A DNA stretch of 7,241 bases from Dehalococcoidia bacterium (GCA_004376205.1 SOKG01000140.1:1-7241); one strand, 5' to 3'. Shown: positions 1 through 6,962, numbered from the stretch's first letter. Notes: a model not told the origin generated them from the sequence alone. Numbers and translations are program-made.

Positions 1-750
1 CATGGCGCTGGCGAATTTGTGCGAACCCCCGTAGCAGTAGCACTTGTTCATCCCCCGGGTAAGAAGGAGGGGCACAAAGAAGCCTATGCCGGTCTCCCTG
101 GGATCGAGCCACCACATGCAACTGGCATATAGTAACAGAGCACGCACGCGGTCGTTCTCAAAGGTCTCGGTGATAATGTCCAGTGGACTGCGCTCAATGA
201 GCTCCAGCATCTCATTGCCCACCGGGGTGCGCTGCAAAGCTATGCTCATGTCCAGGGGAGACATGGGAGGTACATAGGTGGCTGGAGCGACTATCTCGTC
301 CACGATCCTACGCCAGCTCCTCATCACCTTGCCGAAGGCGACGGCGTCCTTGAGAGAGAACTTGCTGATGGAGTCCTTGGTGTCCTCAATCATGCGTGTC
401 AGCAGCAGGGACTTGCCGTCCTCGAACACCATGCCAGTCTGCGCGTTGGGCTTGATCCAGACAAGTGACGGACCGTCCAGATTGAAGTCCCTGATCACAG
501 GCATGTAGTCGACCATCAGATGATAGACAACATGCGGATTGGAGGAGTAGCAGGGATAAAGGATTTCGTCTGTAGCAAGCCCGCCACCAATCTCGTAGCG
601 AGCCTCCACCAAAGCGACCTTGAGTCCAGCCTTGGCCAGATAGGCTGCGGCCATCAGACCGTTGGGCCCGGCTCCTATGACAACGACGTCCCAATCGCTT
701 TCATCGGGAAACTCCTCAAACATATGCCCGAGAATATCTTCCATCGCCAT
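1..750 (-). CDS. FAD-dependent oxidoreductase, phytoene-desaturase-like, type B copy 1 (C-terminus cut by window edge)
   Basis: This reading frame is open from an ATG at 750 to the window edge and gives 250 residues with no stop. The N-terminus has a short leader (MAMEDILGHMFEEF) followed by a Rossmann FAD-binding motif, VVVIGAGPNG, at about residues 22-31. After it come the acidic residue ending the second strand (VEARYE) and a GGG at about 55-57. This is the typical opening of COG1233 flavoproteins (phytoene desaturase, PYROXD2 and relatives). About 300 C-terminal residues lie outside the window, judged from the 548-residue paralogue at 5299-6945, which is about 76% identical over 240 residues by hand count. 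The start codon is 14 bp after the stop of the type A gene, with AGGAGG 5 nt upstream, so the two are almost certainly co-transcribed. A second ATG two codons in is possible. The substrate is unknown; a role in redox chemistry on a hydrophobic or enone-type substrate is only an inference from the family. Confidence 0.9.
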   Translation of the reverse strand, partial: MAMEDILGHMFEEFPDESDWDVVVIGAGPNGLMAAAYLAKAGLKVALVEARYEIGGGLATDEILYPCYSSNPHVVYHLMVDYMPVIRDFNLDGPSLVWIKPNAQTGMVFEDGKSLLLTRMIEDTKDSISKFSLKDAVAFGKVMRSWRRIVDEIVAPATYVPPMSPLDMSIALQRTPVGNEMLELIERSPLDIITETFENDRVRALLLYASCMWWLDPRETGIGFFVPLLLTRGMNKCYCYGGSHKFASAM

Positions 751-755
751 AGTGC

Positions 756-761
756 CCTCCT
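756..761 (-). promoter_or_regulatory. Shine-Dalgarno of type B copy 1
   Basis: AGGAGG lies 5 nt upstream of the ATG at 750 and just after the TAA of the upstream gene at 765-767. It supports the ATG at 750 over the ATG six bases further in, where the spacing would be 11 nt. The paralogous pair at 6945-6963 has the same arrangement. Confidence 0.75.
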
Positions 762-764
762 CTA

Positions 765-1043
765 TTAACGGGGTATCGCGGATATCTTGCCCTGCTGGGG
801 TATGTACCACGGTGACGGATACCACCAATCGCCCGGCTCAGCGATGCCATCCTCGATGAGTATGTGCATCAGGTTGTAGGGGATGGCCATCAGGCACAGC
901 GCTCCGGGATGCCCCGTCGTCTGGTGGCAGGTATAGAGTCCATCGACAGGGGCGCGGTAGCGAGCGAGCTCAGGGATGGGACGCTGGGTCCACAATTGGT
1001 CTTTGCAGTGGCGGCTGCCAGACCAAGTGCCCCCGATGAGACC
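765..1043 (-). other. Conserved C-terminal domain of type A, shared with the partial gene at 6963-7241
   Basis: The last 92 codons match the A' fragment without gaps, with 73 identical residues by hand count (79%). The last 18 residues are identical. At DNA level the longest identical run I found is 29 nt, at 865-893 and 7063-7091. The unbroken frame in both copies argues that both are functional genes and that neither is a decaying remnant. Confidence 0.9.
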
Positions 1044-2483
1044 GGTGTTTCGAAACTCGACTTCACGACCGGTTGCTGACCAGCAGTGAATGATGTTGTC
1101 CTCGTCCAGACCGTCCAGCGCTTGGCTGAAAGCCTGGCGCATGAAAGCGTCCATCTCATCCTTGATCTTGTCCTGCGCATCTTCTCCGTCGACGTGATAG
1201 TCTGGTGACGTGACGTTCATCTCAAAAGCGGCCGACACGTGTCCCCTGGGATGATAGCCCTGGCAATCCGTGGGATTGAACGCCTGTGATGGGGTCAGAA
1301 ACCACATCGCCCGCTCCGGCGGCACAGTGAAATTCCCTTTGCGACCATCCACATCCGCCGCATTCTCATAGTAAATCTCGCGCGAGTCTGCGGGGTAGAC
1401 GGTACCCATGGGAACCTTGTTGGGCCCAACCGCAACCGCTTCCATCGCCTTGAACTTGGGTTTCCACTGGAGAGGCTTCTTGGTGAGGTAAGTGGTGACG
1501 TAGAGGGTTCCGTTCTTCAAGCTGATGTCCTTTACCTTCTGTATGAAGCCCGGGTCCAGGTGCTGGGGTCCCAGCATCTTGAGGAAGGTTTGCTGGTGGT
1601 CGACAGCTGAGATCACCGCTTTGTTCGCCCAGACCTTCCTTCCGCCCAGCGCGGCGTTTTCCCTCAACCGCACTCCAACGGCTCGTCCATCGGCGACTAT
1701 GATCTCATCGACAGGACATGTGGTGCGCACCACTGCACCATGGCGTACCGCGCAGCGATGGATGGCATGAAAATACCCATGCAGGCCGCCGCGGGGAAGG
1801 CTCAAGTTGCCCGTGCCGGGTAGAATGAGGAGGTGGACGCAGAGCGCAGCAGGGATAGCCACGCCCTCCCAGTGGGCGGCGGCCCCGGATGCCCAGGCTG
1901 CGAACGCCATCACTGTCTTGAAGGGGTCAGTCCCACAATGCTCGTCCATGAGGTCAAACATGGTCCACTCGCGGAGCTCGTGGGTCCAGACATCAGGCTG
2001 GCGCTGCTTGTAAACCTGCATATAGGGCGTATTCTCATCCGTCACCTCCACCTCAGGTGGGTGTGGCGGGCACCAGAATGTGGCGCGCATCAGTTCTTTG
2101 GTAAATGGAGGCTGACCAAGTACGCCGCCCAGCTTGGCCCAGCCCATCTTGTCCTCGTCACTCTGAGGCACGATTCCCTCGGTGGTGAGGGAACCAGCGG
2201 TCCCCTGCGCGATCGCATCCCCAGGCTTCCACACCATGCGGAAGCCGTACTTGTGCAGCTCCAGCTGCTCGAAGCCCGGAGCCGGTGCCGCGTACATGAG
2301 CATGGCGTGCGGATAGATGCGTACCCCGGGCATGGGCTCGACGGTCTCGCACGCCCCGCCACACTCCACCCTCTCCTCCAGCACGCAGACGCTCAGCCCG
2401 CACTTGGCCAGATATGCCGCTATCGTCATGCCATTGGGTCCCCCGCCCACAACCACAACATCATATCTTTCGTCCTTACTCAT
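765..2483 (-). CDS. FAD-dependent oxidoreductase, phytoene-desaturase-like, type A (complete)
   Basis: This complete 572-residue protein belongs to the COG1233-like flavoprotein group. The dinucleotide-binding motif VVVVGGGPNG ends at residue 18, the second-strand acidic residue is in VLEE (residues 34-37) and a GG follows at 42-43. A central segment (LPRGGLHGYFHAI followed by a DGRAVGV stretch) matches the family's substrate/FAD domain. The C-terminal GLYTC element begins at 515, but the usual glycine-rich run after it is replaced by a hydrophobic stretch (HPGALCLMAIPYN), so the family signature is degenerate there. The protein ends with WWYPSP (553-558) and a tail identical to that of the paralogue A'. 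The ATG at 2483 is preceded by GAGGGGG with 7 nt spacing and by a candidate promoter. It is followed within 14 bp by the type B gene, its likely partner. No signal peptide or membrane segment is evident. Substrate and electron acceptor cannot be assigned. Confidence 0.92.
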   Translation of the reverse strand: MSKDERYDVVVVGGGPNGMTIAAYLAKCGLSVCVLEERVECGGACETVEPMPGVRIYPHAMLMYAAPAPGFEQLELHKYGFRMVWKPGDAIAQGTAGSLTTEGIVPQSDEDKMGWAKLGGVLGQPPFTKELMRATFWCPPHPPEVEVTDENTPYMQVYKQRQPDVWTHELREWTMFDLMDEHCGTDPFKTVMAFAAWASGAAAHWEGVAIPAALCVHLLILPGTGNLSLPRGGLHGYFHAIHRCAVRHGAVVRTTCPVDEIIVADGRAVGVRLRENAALGGRKVWANKAVISAVDHQQTFLKMLGPQHLDPGFIQKVKDISLKNGTLYVTTYLTKKPLQWKPKFKAMEAVAVGPNKVPMGTVYPADSREIYYENAADVDGRKGNFTVPPERAMWFLTPSQAFNPTDCQGYHPRGHVSAAFEMNVTSPDYHVDGEDAQDKIKDEMDAFMRQAFSQALDGLDEDNIIHCWSATGREVEFRNTGLIGGTWSGSRHCKDQLWTQRPIPELARYRAPVDGLYTCHQTTGHPGALCLMAIPYNLMHILIEDGIAEPGDWWYPSPWYIPQQGKISAIPR

Positions 2484-2516
2484 ATCACATCCCCCTCTTT
2501 TGTCAGCGCGAATAGC

Positions 2517-2545
2517 ATTCTATCGCAGCGACAGACACAAATCAA
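2517..2545 (-). promoter_or_regulatory. Candidate sigma70-type promoter for the A-B oxidoreductase pair
   Basis: On the minus strand, TTGATT (2540-2545) and TAGAAT (2517-2522) are separated by 17 bp. They match the -35 and -10 consensus at 4/6 and 5/6 positions. Transcription would begin near 2510, giving a leader of about 27 nt that contains the GAGGGGG ribosome site of the type A gene. The placement is good, but the element is predicted by eye only. Confidence 0.5.
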
Positions 2546-2827
2546 GCGACTTCAGAGTACAATAAGGCTGGAATAACGCTAGCATAAGTCCTGGAAGCGC
2601 CGAAGAGTATGGTGTTAGTCCTTTCTTTATCCTTCTACCGTTTCCTGACGACTCTTGGGGGGTAGCACCATGTGAGGTAGTGGTGGCACGGTATGGACAG
2701 CAGTGTTGCCCCTGACGTAATGAGATAGGGGAGTAGAAGATGTTCTCCGACAACGCAGATGCCGTGGAGAAACAGTCCAATAGGGAAGGAACAGGACTGG
2801 GGGTGGTAGTTGTAGACAAAGCTTATC
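2546..2827. other. Intergenic region between the MoaD-like gene and type A gene, no gene seen
   Basis: With the promoter and leader next to it, this makes a 344 bp gap, the longest in the window. The open frames inside it are short, start at TTG or within the MoaD-like gene, lack a ribosome site and have unusual Ser/Thr/Pro- or His/Tyr-rich compositions, so I do not call a gene. The best hairpin on the transcribed strand is CCCCT...AGGGG with a 13 nt loop (around 2710-2732) and no following T-run, so no intrinsic terminator is supported. No tRNA or riboswitch fold was recognised. Confidence 0.5.
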
Positions 2828-3100
2828 TTATCCCCCGCCAATGGCAAAGAAGATGGAGACCTCATCACCGTCGTTCAGCGGGTTAGTCAACCCGTCGGCG
2901 TGAATCCTTTGCCCATTGACAAAGAACAAAACCTGAGGTCGCAACTCGCCCTGCTTGTCATATAGCCATCGCCGCATCTTCGGAAATTGAAGCACCAGGT
3001 TATGAATGCACTCTATGGGGCTATATCCCGTTACGTCCAATAGTTCTTGCCGATTGGCGTATTTCCTCAGTAGCGAAGGGATCCTGACCTTGACACTCAT
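2828..3100 (-). CDS. MoaD/ThiS-family ubiquitin-like small sulfur carrier
   Basis: This 90-residue protein has the size and pattern of the beta-grasp MoaD/ThiS family. An N-terminal strand (VKVRIPSLLRKY) is followed by a helix around residues 28-40 and a FFVNGQRI strand with the family NG turn. A PLNDGDEVSIFFAIGGG ending places a glycine pair at the exposed C-terminus, where an E1-like enzyme adenylates and thiocarboxylates it. In MoaD this sulfur goes into the dithiolene of molybdopterin or tungstopterin; in ThiS it goes to thiazole. Archaeal-type relatives can also modify proteins. The gene lies downstream of the AOR gene, a common pairing for this family, so a role in pterin cofactor sulfuration for the AOR is the simplest inference. 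The ATG at 3100 has GGAG 7 nt upstream. The 203 bp gap to the AOR, with its own candidate promoter, suggests it can also be transcribed separately. No E1 partner (MoeB/ThiF) is in the window. Confidence 0.87.
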   Translation of the reverse strand: MSVKVRIPSLLRKYANRQELLDVTGYSPIECIHNLVLQFPKMRRWLYDKQGELRPQVLFFVNGQRIHADGLTNPLNDGDEVSIFFAIGGG

Positions 3101-3123
3101 CTATCATCTCCGACACGTAGACT

Positions 3124-3135
3124 AGCAGTACTGCT
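3124..3135. promoter_or_regulatory. Perfect 12 bp palindrome in the MoaD-like gene leader, possible operator
   Basis: AGCAGTACTGCT is a perfect dyad. It lies about 10-20 bp downstream of the transcription start predicted from the -10 element at 3152-3157 and 24 bp upstream of the ATG. That is a suitable position for a repressor site, but a 12 bp palindrome can arise by chance and no regulator gene is present here. Confidence 0.3.
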
Positions 3136-3151
3136 TACACTCCTCAAATGA

Positions 3152-3180
3152 ATTTTATAACTGCGGCAGCCTGGACGCAA
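3152..3180 (-). promoter_or_regulatory. Candidate promoter for the MoaD-like gene
   Basis: On the minus strand TTGCGT (3175-3180) and TAAAAT (3152-3157) are 17 bp apart, matching the sigma70 consensus at 3/6 and 5/6. The -10 sits in the only AT-rich patch of the 203 bp gap between AOR and the MoaD-like gene. A leader of about 45 nt would result. The rest of the gap (3181-3303) shows no gene and no hairpin followed by a T-run. Confidence 0.4.
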
Positions 3181-3303
3181 CCGATAAGCACAGGCGTGGC
3201 TCGGACACGGCGTCTCGCCCGGAATTATGGTGGCAGCCCTTCCTCAAAACCACGAACCGCGCTGTGAAAGAGGGGAAGGTCCCTTCGAACAGCATCAGGG
3301 GCT

Positions 3304-5157
3304 TCAATAAAGCTTGGCAGCGAGATCAGATAGCCCCAAGCTATTCAGCTTCTCTTTCAATGGGCGACCGTTAGCATCGAGACCCCTCGCCTTGTAGTAG
3401 TCTTTCAGCATGAGTTCTACGTTGGGCACGGAGCCCGCAGCACCGCCCTCGGTGTGAGGAGTCATGATCCGCTTCGGCATCCGGTCGTCTGCAGCCGTGA
3501 CGCCCATGAGATTGTTCAGACCTCTAAGAAGCATCCAGATACGCTCGCCGCATTCCATAATCTCGTCAAGGTCGTAGTCAAAACCGGTGGTGGTCTTCAG
3601 CGCCTCGGCCAGATCGGTAATGCTTATGGACATGAGGGCGAATCGGCACAGCGTTGCTGAATCTGTCAACATTGATATGTTTTCGCATGTAACGTTCAGC
3701 TCGCCTTTGCCCTCATCCGCCTTGGGATCGTAGCCGCCGGTTATACCTACATCTGGCCACGTGGTCCAGCCTGATTCGATCATGCCTATCGCAGATGCCA
3801 TGTGACAGGCGCCACGGTTGGACATCATGAAACCCAGGCCATGTCCATGGGACCCCCGAACGTCGTACAGAGCGAACTCGAGACCCTTGATCTCGACAGT
3901 GTAATCCTCAGCATTATTGCCGATCTTCTTGGCGGCGCTTCGGCTGCCCTCTGCCAGCACATCGCCGAAGCCCTGGCGCTTGGCGATCTTTTCCATCACT
4001 GCCAGAACATCATCTGGATTTCCCCATCTCAACTGGCCACCATCAAGGTCCTTGGAGGCAATAAGGCCTTTCTCAAAGCACTCCATAGCAAAGGCGATGG
4101 TAGCGCCACAGCTAATGCTGTCCATACCATACCGATTCGTCATCTCCGCAATCTTGAGAACTGCGGCCAGATCGTCAATCACGAGTAGGGATCCGAAGGC
4201 ACAAACCGTTTCATATTGAGGTCCGGGCCCTTCCTCTATTGCGTAGGGCCCCTCAGCGACCTTGACTGTTCTCTTGCACGCAATGGGGCACGTCAAACAT
4301 GCATGCGGCTTGGTCAGGTACTGCGCGGTTATCGCGCCTCCGGTCAACTTTGGAGCCAGGAAATTGCCGTCACCTACCGTATAGTTCTTAACCGGCAGGA
4401 CCCCGGTCATAGCATTAACCTCCACACCCATGGCAGTGCCGGCGGCTTGAAGAGCCTGTGTGACGACGCTCTCCTTGTTCTTGTCCAGGGCGGTCTTGCG
4501 TACATTTTCGAATTCTTCGGGCATGGCCGGCGTTACTTTGCCGGTGCCACGGATCACGACAGCCTTCAGCTTCTTGGAGCCCATCACCGCTCCCCCGCCG
4601 CAGCGGCTGATAAAGCCCCACTTGCCGTTCAATATGCTGGCGAACTTCACCATGTTCTCTCCTGCTGGACCGATCTCCAGCATGTCCGCCTTCGCCCCAT
4701 GCCGTTCTTTTAGGATGTCGGTAGTTTCATAGCAGTCCTTTCCCCAGATATCAGCGGCGTCTTTGATCTCAACCTTGTCATCCTCAATGGAGAGATAGAC
4801 AGGTTTGCTTGAAGCACCAGATATCGCGATTCCGTCATAGCCTGCCCTCTTCAGCTCGGAAGCGAAGCTTCCTCCAGCCGAGGCCTGCCCCCAGATACCC
4901 GTCTGGGGGGATTTGAAAGCAGCCACAAGGCGTGATGATGTGGGAAAGTTCGTCCCCGCCAACGCGCCAGCCATGAGAAAAAGGACATTCTTCTCAGAGA
5001 GGGGGTCAGCGTCTGGGGGAACGCGGTCGAGAAACAGCTTGGCTGCCAGCCCGCTGCCTCCGATGAATTTTCGCAGCACGTTGTCTTCTATCTTGGTGGT
5101 TCCAACGGTGCCGGTGCTTAGATTGACATCCAGGATTTTCCCTCTGTTAGTTCCCAT
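3304..5157 (-). CDS. Aldehyde:ferredoxin oxidoreductase family tungsten/molybdenum-pterin enzyme
   Basis: This complete 617-residue protein is of the usual AOR-family length. These enzymes oxidise aldehydes to acids (or run in reverse) with ferredoxin in the cytoplasm of anaerobes, using a bis-pterin W or Mo centre and one [4Fe-4S] cluster. The N-terminal pterin-binding domain opens with RGKILDVNLSTG (5-16) and has FIGGSGLAAK (31-40), the TSSRLVAAFKSP stretch (73-84) and the ISRCGGGAVMGSKKLKAV stretch (183-200). The cluster ligands are visible as CX2CX3C (Cys287, 290, 294) plus Cys504 in LCRF, the same layout as in Pyrococcus furiosus AOR. YETV (Glu316) and NRGACH (His452) fall where the catalytic Glu and His are expected. 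YDVRG (431-435) stands where many members have DPRG. GGGAGG lies 5 nt before the ATG. The subtype (AOR, FOR, WOR or BamB-like) and substrate cannot be settled, and no AorA-like ferredoxin subunit is next to it. The downstream MoaD-like gene fits cofactor supply. Confidence 0.95.
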   Translation of the reverse strand: MGTNRGKILDVNLSTGTVGTTKIEDNVLRKFIGGSGLAAKLFLDRVPPDADPLSEKNVLFLMAGALAGTNFPTSSRLVAAFKSPQTGIWGQASAGGSFASELKRAGYDGIAISGASSKPVYLSIEDDKVEIKDAADIWGKDCYETTDILKERHGAKADMLEIGPAGENMVKFASILNGKWGFISRCGGGAVMGSKKLKAVVIRGTGKVTPAMPEEFENVRKTALDKNKESVVTQALQAAGTAMGVEVNAMTGVLPVKNYTVGDGNFLAPKLTGGAITAQYLTKPHACLTCPIACKRTVKVAEGPYAIEEGPGPQYETVCAFGSLLVIDDLAAVLKIAEMTNRYGMDSISCGATIAFAMECFEKGLIASKDLDGGQLRWGNPDDVLAVMEKIAKRQGFGDVLAEGSRSAAKKIGNNAEDYTVEIKGLEFALYDVRGSHGHGLGFMMSNRGACHMASAIGMIESGWTTWPDVGITGGYDPKADEGKGELNVTCENISMLTDSATLCRFALMSISITDLAEALKTTTGFDYDLDEIMECGERIWMLLRGLNNLMGVTAADDRMPKRIMTPHTEGGAAGSVPNVELMLKDYYKARGLDANGRPLKEKLNSLGLSDLAAKLY

Positions 5158-5236
5158 TCTTACCTCCCTGTGTCATAGTAACAACCGCATGGAGTAGGGC
5201 TTTGGATTCTGAAGTAGGCACTGCTGCCCTGGCGAG

Positions 5237-5265
5237 AATGTACCACTTTTGCAGATGGCATGCAA
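5237..5265 (-). promoter_or_regulatory. Weak candidate promoter upstream of the AOR gene
   Basis: TTGCAT (5260-5265) and TACATT (5237-5242) on the minus strand are separated by 17 bp, matching consensus at 3/6 and 4/6. The AOR could equally be read through from type B copy 2, whose stop lies 141 bp upstream. No intrinsic terminator is seen between them. Confidence 0.25.
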
Positions 5266-5279
5266 CCCGAATCATCTGC
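5251..5279. repeat. Inverted repeat in the B'-AOR intergenic gap
   Basis: GCAGATG (5251-5257) and CATCTGC (5273-5279) form a perfect 7 bp dyad with a 15 bp spacer. On the transcribed strand it is followed by A residues, not T, so it does not look like a terminator for the upstream gene. It overlaps the -35 half of the weak promoter and could be an operator or an RNA hairpin. Confidence 0.4.
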
Positions 5280-5298
5280 TTGCCATGGACAAAGAGAC

Positions 5299-6945
5299 CT
5301 ACTCCAGGTACGTCTTGATGTACTTCTCCATCTCGGGTGTTGGTTTCCACCACTTAGTAACACCCAGGTCTTCAGCTACCTTGTTCGCGCCCAGATAGCC
5401 TGGGCCGCCGAGCACCATGCCTCCAGGATAGTTGGATGCACCGCACGTATAAAGGCCCTCGATGGGCGTCTTCGTTTCGGCGCACTCTTGGTTGGGGCGG
5501 AAACAGCCCAATTGTATAGGTCTGTAGTCACCGTGCTTGATCGCGCCGCGGCGCATGTTGGGGAAACGGAGCTCGATGCCCACAGGCGTCTCATGGCTGG
5601 TCATGATAATGTTATCCCGCGTCATGTTCGGGGCTGCCTTCTGCCATTTCGCCAGTATGGCCTCCTCTAGCTCGGCACCCCTCTTATCCCAGCCGCCCTC
5701 AATCTCATAGGGGGCATGCATCTGGAAAAAGGACACATAACCGCCATATGGGGAGTGGACGAGATGGGGATCGAAGTAGCTCTCGCAGGTGGCGTGCCCA
5801 CCGAAGTTATCAGCTACCTTGCCTGCCACCACATTATCCCAATGGGCCAGAAGCTGGTCGATGCTCTCAACGCCGAAGATAACCATGAAGGCGTTATTGA
5901 TCCAGGGGTCGTCGCAGGCATACTTCGGAGGCTCCTTGGAAGCTACGTGCAACGTATAGTAGCTCCACTTGTCTAGCTTCCACCCCTCGACCAACTCCTT
6001 CAGATCCGCCGGCAGATTCTCAGGTCCAACAAGGTCAAAGAATGTCGTCTGGGGGTCCAGTGTGGACATAACCACCTTGCTGCGCAGGGTACGACCCTCA
6101 GCGATCTCAACCCCAGCAACGCGGCCGTTCTCCATCAGGATATTGGTTACCTCCGCTGCGTCGACGATAGTTCCACCATTGCTCACGATCTCCCGTGCCA
6201 GGGCCCCGGCGAATTTGTGTGACCCTCCGTCACAGTAACACTTGTTCGCGCCCCGTTGCAGCATGAGGGCAACAAACATGCCTATGCCAGTCTCCCTGGG
6301 GTCCAAGCCCCACATGCAACTGGTATACAGCAGGAGAGCACGCACTCGGTCGTTCTCAAAGTTGCTGGTGATTATCTCCAAGGGGCTTTGCTCAACCAGC
6401 TCCAGCATCTCTTGGCCGACTTTGGTGCGCTGCATAGCTATGCTTATGTCCAGGGGAGACATGGGAGGTATGTAGGTGGCTGGCCCAATTATCTCGTCGA
6501 CGATCTTCCGCCATCTCCTCATCATCTTGCCGAAGGCAACGGCGTCTTTGAAGGAGAACTTGGTGATGGAATCCTTGGTATCCTCTATCATGCGTGCCAG
6601 AAGCAGAGAAGTGCCATCCTCGAACACCATGCCTGTTTGTGCATTGGGCTTGGTCCACATGAGGGCATGGCGGTTCATGTCAAAGTCCTTGAGCACGGGC
6701 ATGAAGTCAACCATCATGTGGTAGATGGCATGCATGTTCGAGTAGTAGCCTGGGAACAGGATCTCCTCTGTGGCCAGCCCACCACCAACCTCGTAGCGGC
6801 GCTCCACCACAGCCACCTTTAACCCCGCCTTTGACAGATAGGCTCCCGCTATCAGGCCGTTGGGGCCGCCTCCTATGACAATAACGTCCCAGTTGCTTTC
6901 ATCGGGAAACTCATCGAATATCTTGCCAATCAATGGATCCGGCAT
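5299..6945 (-). CDS. FAD-dependent oxidoreductase, phytoene-desaturase-like, type B copy 2 (complete)
   Basis: This complete 548-residue protein starts at the ATG at 6945 (MPDPLIGKIF). A longer reading from 7026 is possible but overlaps the upstream gene, whereas AGGAGG sits 9 nt before 6945 and the resulting N-terminus aligns with type B copy 1. The FAD-binding motif VIVIGGGPNG spans residues 21-30, with the second-strand acidic residue in VVERR and GGG at 54-56. A CDGGSHKFAGAL element near residue 240 opens the family's second conserved block, followed by an ENGRVAGVEIAEG strand pair and VVMSTLDPQTT. The C-terminus has GLYTCGASNYPGGMVLGGPG (497-516), the glycine-rich signature of CrtI/PYROXD2-like flavoproteins, which supports an active FAD site. 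It ends with WWKPTP (532-537) and a short charged tail. It lies 17 bp after type A copy 2 and before the AOR, so it is probably in an operon with the former and perhaps the latter. The substrate is unknown. Confidence 0.93.
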   Translation of the reverse strand: MPDPLIGKIFDEFPDESNWDVIVIGGGPNGLIAGAYLSKAGLKVAVVERRYEVGGGLATEEILFPGYYSNMHAIYHMMVDFMPVLKDFDMNRHALMWTKPNAQTGMVFEDGTSLLLARMIEDTKDSITKFSFKDAVAFGKMMRRWRKIVDEIIGPATYIPPMSPLDISIAMQRTKVGQEMLELVEQSPLEIITSNFENDRVRALLLYTSCMWGLDPRETGIGMFVALMLQRGANKCYCDGGSHKFAGALAREIVSNGGTIVDAAEVTNILMENGRVAGVEIAEGRTLRSKVVMSTLDPQTTFFDLVGPENLPADLKELVEGWKLDKWSYYTLHVASKEPPKYACDDPWINNAFMVIFGVESIDQLLAHWDNVVAGKVADNFGGHATCESYFDPHLVHSPYGGYVSFFQMHAPYEIEGGWDKRGAELEEAILAKWQKAAPNMTRDNIIMTSHETPVGIELRFPNMRRGAIKHGDYRPIQLGCFRPNQECAETKTPIEGLYTCGASNYPGGMVLGGPGYLGANKVAEDLGVTKWWKPTPEMEKYIKTYLE

Positions 6946-6954
6946 AGCACTTAT

Positions 6955-6960
6955 CCTCCT
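6955..6960 (-). promoter_or_regulatory. Shine-Dalgarno that fixes the start of type B copy 2
   Basis: AGGAGG lies 9 nt upstream of the ATG at 6945, directly behind the TGA of the upstream gene (6963-6965). It is the reason for rejecting the in-frame start at 7026, which would add 27 residues encoded inside the neighbouring gene. Confidence 0.85.
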
Positions 6961-6962
6961 TC

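Larger units (their letters stand above)
1..1043. repeat. Diverged duplication, copy 1 of the A-B junction segment (visible part)
   Basis: This segment is collinear with 6199-7241 and has the same net length: C-terminus of A, a short intergenic gap with a strong ribosome site, then the N-terminal 250 codons of B. Identity is about 76-79% at protein level. The visible borders are imposed by the window; the real duplicated unit should cover at least both full genes. Confidence 0.85.

Noticed and set aside
765..2483. Naming the A and B proteins phytoene desaturase (crtI)
   Set aside because: Only family-level motifs match. No phytoene synthase or other carotenoid gene is present, and type A lacks the canonical C-terminal signature.
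1833..2576. 247-codon plus-strand open frame
   Set aside because: It lies opposite the well-supported type A gene, has no recognisable domain, and its His/Leu-rich composition fits the antisense of a conserved coding region.
2520..2868. Minus-strand open frames of 99 and 77 codons in the gap downstream of the MoaD-like gene
   Set aside because: One starts at TTG and runs over the candidate promoter, the other starts inside the MoaD-like gene. Neither has a ribosome site, domain or natural composition.
3181..3303. Intrinsic terminator after AOR
   Set aside because: Small hairpins such as GGCG-AGA-CGCC exist, but none is followed by a T-run on the transcribed strand.
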